From assembly GCF_017220215.1 (NCBI RefSeq), contig NZ_CP071131.1:372001-436000 (forward strand): a stretch of 64,000 nt of DNA, given 5' to 3'. A program made the translations under genes and the position numbers. Under the pieces are notes generated by a model, which searched no databases, was not told the origin of the DNA, and worked only from the letters and a program-made list of their open reading frames with translations. Shown here piece after piece: positions 62,451 through 64,000 of this stretch; within the stretch, counting starts at the first letter, position 1; each line of letters begins with the position of its first letter. The DNA is from Caballeronia sp. M1242. Lineage in GTDB: Bacteria > Pseudomonadota > Gammaproteobacteria > Burkholderiales > Burkholderiaceae.

Positions 62451-63257
62451 TCAGGAGCCGCGGAACACCGGCTTGCGCTTGCCGTGGAACGCTTCGACGC
62501 CTTCGCGGAAGTCGTCCGACGAGCGCAGGCGGCTATAGCAATGCCCTTCCAGTTCGATCGCGATGGAAAGCGGCGCGTCTTCCGAATCGTTCAGCAGCTT
62601 CTTCGCGGTGCGCTGCGCAAGCGGCGAGAACGCGCGCAGTTCGTCGACGAGCGCGTCCGTCGCGGCTTCGAGCTCGGCGTTGGGCACGCAGTCCACCGCG
62701 ATGCCCCACTCGTACGCCTGCTTGCCGGGAATGCGGCGCGAGCGCATCACGATGTCCTTCGTTCGGCCGATGCCAACCATCGCCTGCAAGCGCGCCGAGC
62801 CGCCCGAGCCGGGAATCTGGCCGAGCTTCTGTTCGGGCAGCGCGTAGAAGGTCGTGTCGGTGACGATGCGGAAATCGCACGCGAGCGACAACTCGAAGCC
62901 CACGCCGAAGCAGAAGCCGCGATTGGCCGCGATCACCGGCTTCGAGCAGCGCGCGGGCGCCGCGATGTTCCAGGCGAGCTTCGATACGTGTTCCGGCGAT
63001 GCTTCCAGGAAGCCCTTGATGTCGCCGCCGCTCGAGAAGTGTTCGCCGTTCGCGCGCACGACGATCACGCGCACGCGCTCGTCGTCGTCGAGTGCTTCGA
63101 ATGCGGCGCGCAACTGGTCGCGGGCGTGCATCGAAATGACGTTGAACGGCGGCCGGTGCAGGATGATGTCGGCACGTTCGCGTTCGGCGTCGATCTCGAC
63201 CGAGAAGCCGTCGAGGTCTTGCAGCAGCGTCTGGCCGCGATGATTCAGATCAGTCAT
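62451..63257 (-). CDS. enoyl-CoA hydratase/isomerase family protein
   Basis: A 268-residue crotonase-fold protein. Oxyanion-hole motifs are SSGGDIKGF (about 75-83) and GFCFGVGFELSLACD, and the active-site loop LGQIPGSGGSARL is present. The C-terminus FREGVEAFHGKRKPVF is typical. The ribosome binding site AAGGAG overlaps the last codons of the acyl-CoA ligase upstream, so the two are cotranscribed. Family members hydrate, isomerise or dehalogenate CoA thioesters; which one is not readable here. Confidence 0.87.
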   Translation of the reverse strand: MTDLNHRGQTLLQDLDGFSVEIDAERERADIILHRPPFNVISMHARDQLRAAFEALDDDERVRVIVVRANGEHFSSGGDIKGFLEASPEHVSKLAWNIAAPARCSKPVIAANRGFCFGVGFELSLACDFRIVTDTTFYALPEQKLGQIPGSGGSARLQAMVGIGRTKDIVMRSRRIPGKQAYEWGIAVDCVPNAELEAATDALVDELRAFSPLAQRTAKKLLNDSEDAPLSIAIELEGHCYSRLRSSDDFREGVEAFHGKRKPVFRGS

Positions 63258-63262
63258 TCGAA

Positions 63263-64000
63263 TTACTCCTTCGTGGTTTCTGTATGTTGTGCGGCCGGCG
63301 CAGTGTCGGGCACGTACTCGCCCGCCGAGAGCTTGCGGCGCAGGATCTTGCCGACCGGCGACTTCGGAATGTCATCGACGAACACGTAGTCGCGCGGGCG
63401 CTTGAAGTTGACGAGGTCGGACTGGCGGCACCAGGCGTCGAGCCCTTCGGCATCGACATATTCGCGGCGCTTGATGAAGGCGACCACGCGCTGGCCCCAA
63501 CGCTCGTCCTTCACGCCCGCGACCGCGACTTCATCGACGGCCGGATGCAGCGAGAGCACCGACTCGATATCCACCGGCGAAATGTTCTCGCCGCCGCTGA
63601 TGATCATGTCGTCCACGCGGCCGGTCACGTAGAGGTCGCCGTCGGCGTCGAAGTAGCCGGTGTCGCCGGTGAAGTACCAGCCGTCGCGCAAGGACTTCGC
63701 GTTCGCGTCCGGGCGGTTCCAGTAGCCTTCGAATGCTTCGTCGCCGAGCAGGTCCGCGATGATCTGGCCTTCCTCGCCGACGTTCGCCGTCTGGTCGGGC
63801 GAGACCGCGTCGAGCTTCACCACGCGCAGCCGCGTATTGATGCCCGCGCGCCCCGCGCTGCCCGGCTTTTTCGTCGCGTCCTGATCGATGCTGAACGTGT
63901 AGACCTCGGACGAGCCGTAGTGATTGACGAACAACTCCGGCTCGAACGCGGCCGAGAGGCGCTTGAGCAGCCCGTCATTCATTGGCGCGCCCGCGAAGCC
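63263..64000 (-). CDS. acyl-CoA ligase (AMP-binding), C-terminal part; truncated by window end
   Basis: The frame runs off the end, giving 245 codons that read from GFAGAPM onwards. It keeps the adenylation core YGSSEVYTF and DGWYFTGDTGYFDADGDLYVTGR (hinge Asp), then GRVDDMIISGGENISP. The C-terminal catalytic Lys is in PKSPVGKILRR, about residue 216 of this fragment. This is the 4-coumarate/benzoate-CoA-ligase superfamily. A Met codon at 63982 is internal, not the start. It activates a carboxylic acid for the hydratase encoded next. Confidence 0.88.
   Translation of the reverse strand, partial: GFAGAPMNDGLLKRLSAAFEPELFVNHYGSSEVYTFSIDQDATKKPGSAGRAGINTRLRVVKLDAVSPDQTANVGEEGQIIADLLGDEAFEGYWNRPDANAKSLRDGWYFTGDTGYFDADGDLYVTGRVDDMIISGGENISPVDIESVLSLHPAVDEVAVAGVKDERWGQRVVAFIKRREYVDAEGLDAWCRQSDLVNFKRPRDYVFVDDIPKSPVGKILRRKLSAGEYVPDTAPAAQHTETTKE

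Noticed and set aside
63263-63982. A complete short acyl-CoA ligase starting at the Met at 63982
   Set aside because: The frame continues to the window end with GFAGAP, which belongs to the ligase core; the Met is internal and the gene is simply truncated.

Overview
The window is GC-rich, densely coding chromosomal DNA. I infer a member of the Burkholderiaceae in the broad sense (Burkholderia, Paraburkholderia or Caballeronia type). The grounds are the codon use, an H-NS family protein with a lysine/alanine tail, many LysR/AraH-type sugar importers and GMC oxidoreductases, and the gene styles overall. I saw no phage, transposase, integrase, CRISPR, rRNA or tRNA. Function calls come from motifs read by eye, because no search could be run.

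Layout. (a) 1-10 kb, plus strand: a redox cluster with a ThDP-dependent oxidase-like enzyme, an enolase-superfamily enzyme, a duplicated membrane protein, a gluconate-2-dehydrogenase subunit 3 homologue with its GMC flavoprotein, a DUF421 protein and a YdeP/FdhF-type molybdoenzyme. (b) 10-16 kb, minus strand: a five-gene haem-copper oxidase operon (DUF4396 protein, subunit II with haem c, fused subunits I and III, a small membrane protein, a three-haem cytochrome c), divergent from a MarR regulator. (c) 17-22.6 kb: an SDR overlapping a GH15 glucoamylase/trehalase-like enzyme, then an exported multicopper oxidase. (d) 22.6-36.4 kb: a catabolic island. A minus-strand operon encodes three hydrolases (FAH family, alpha/beta, amidohydrolase) and a sugar-type ABC importer with two permeases. 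It is divergent from a GntR/FadR regulator, which is followed by a second complete importer and a tannase/feruloyl-esterase-family lipoprotein.

(e) 36.8-43.3 kb: an H-NS protein with two DNA-binding modules, a small membrane protein, an epimerase/LysR divergent pair, an ICL/PEP-mutase enzyme with RidA, YbdK and a solitary SLATT protein. (f) 43.3-50.4 kb: a di-haem peroxidase and phospholipase-C-like pair, a MASE2-GGDEF cyclase whose 3' end is tandemly repeated, a ModA-like relic, a small secreted protein and an MDR oxidoreductase. (g) 50.4-57.4 kb: an aldo/keto reductase/LysR pair, a lipoprotein glycosidase behind a LacI-type palindrome, catalase, a GlpM-like protein and a second GGDEF protein. 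(h) 57.5-64 kb: LysR, a fatty-acid-hydroxylase-family protein, then a minus-strand operon of an acyl-CoA ligase (cut by the window end), an enoyl-CoA hydratase, a GMC oxidoreductase and an MFS transporter.

The most unusual items are: the oxidase subunit I, which keeps every metal ligand but lacks both the D-channel glutamate and the K-channel lysine; a feruloyl-esterase homologue that has lost both cysteines of the CS-D-HC motif; the two-module H-NS with a histone H1-like tail; and the recombination scar at the end of the MASE2-GGDEF gene.
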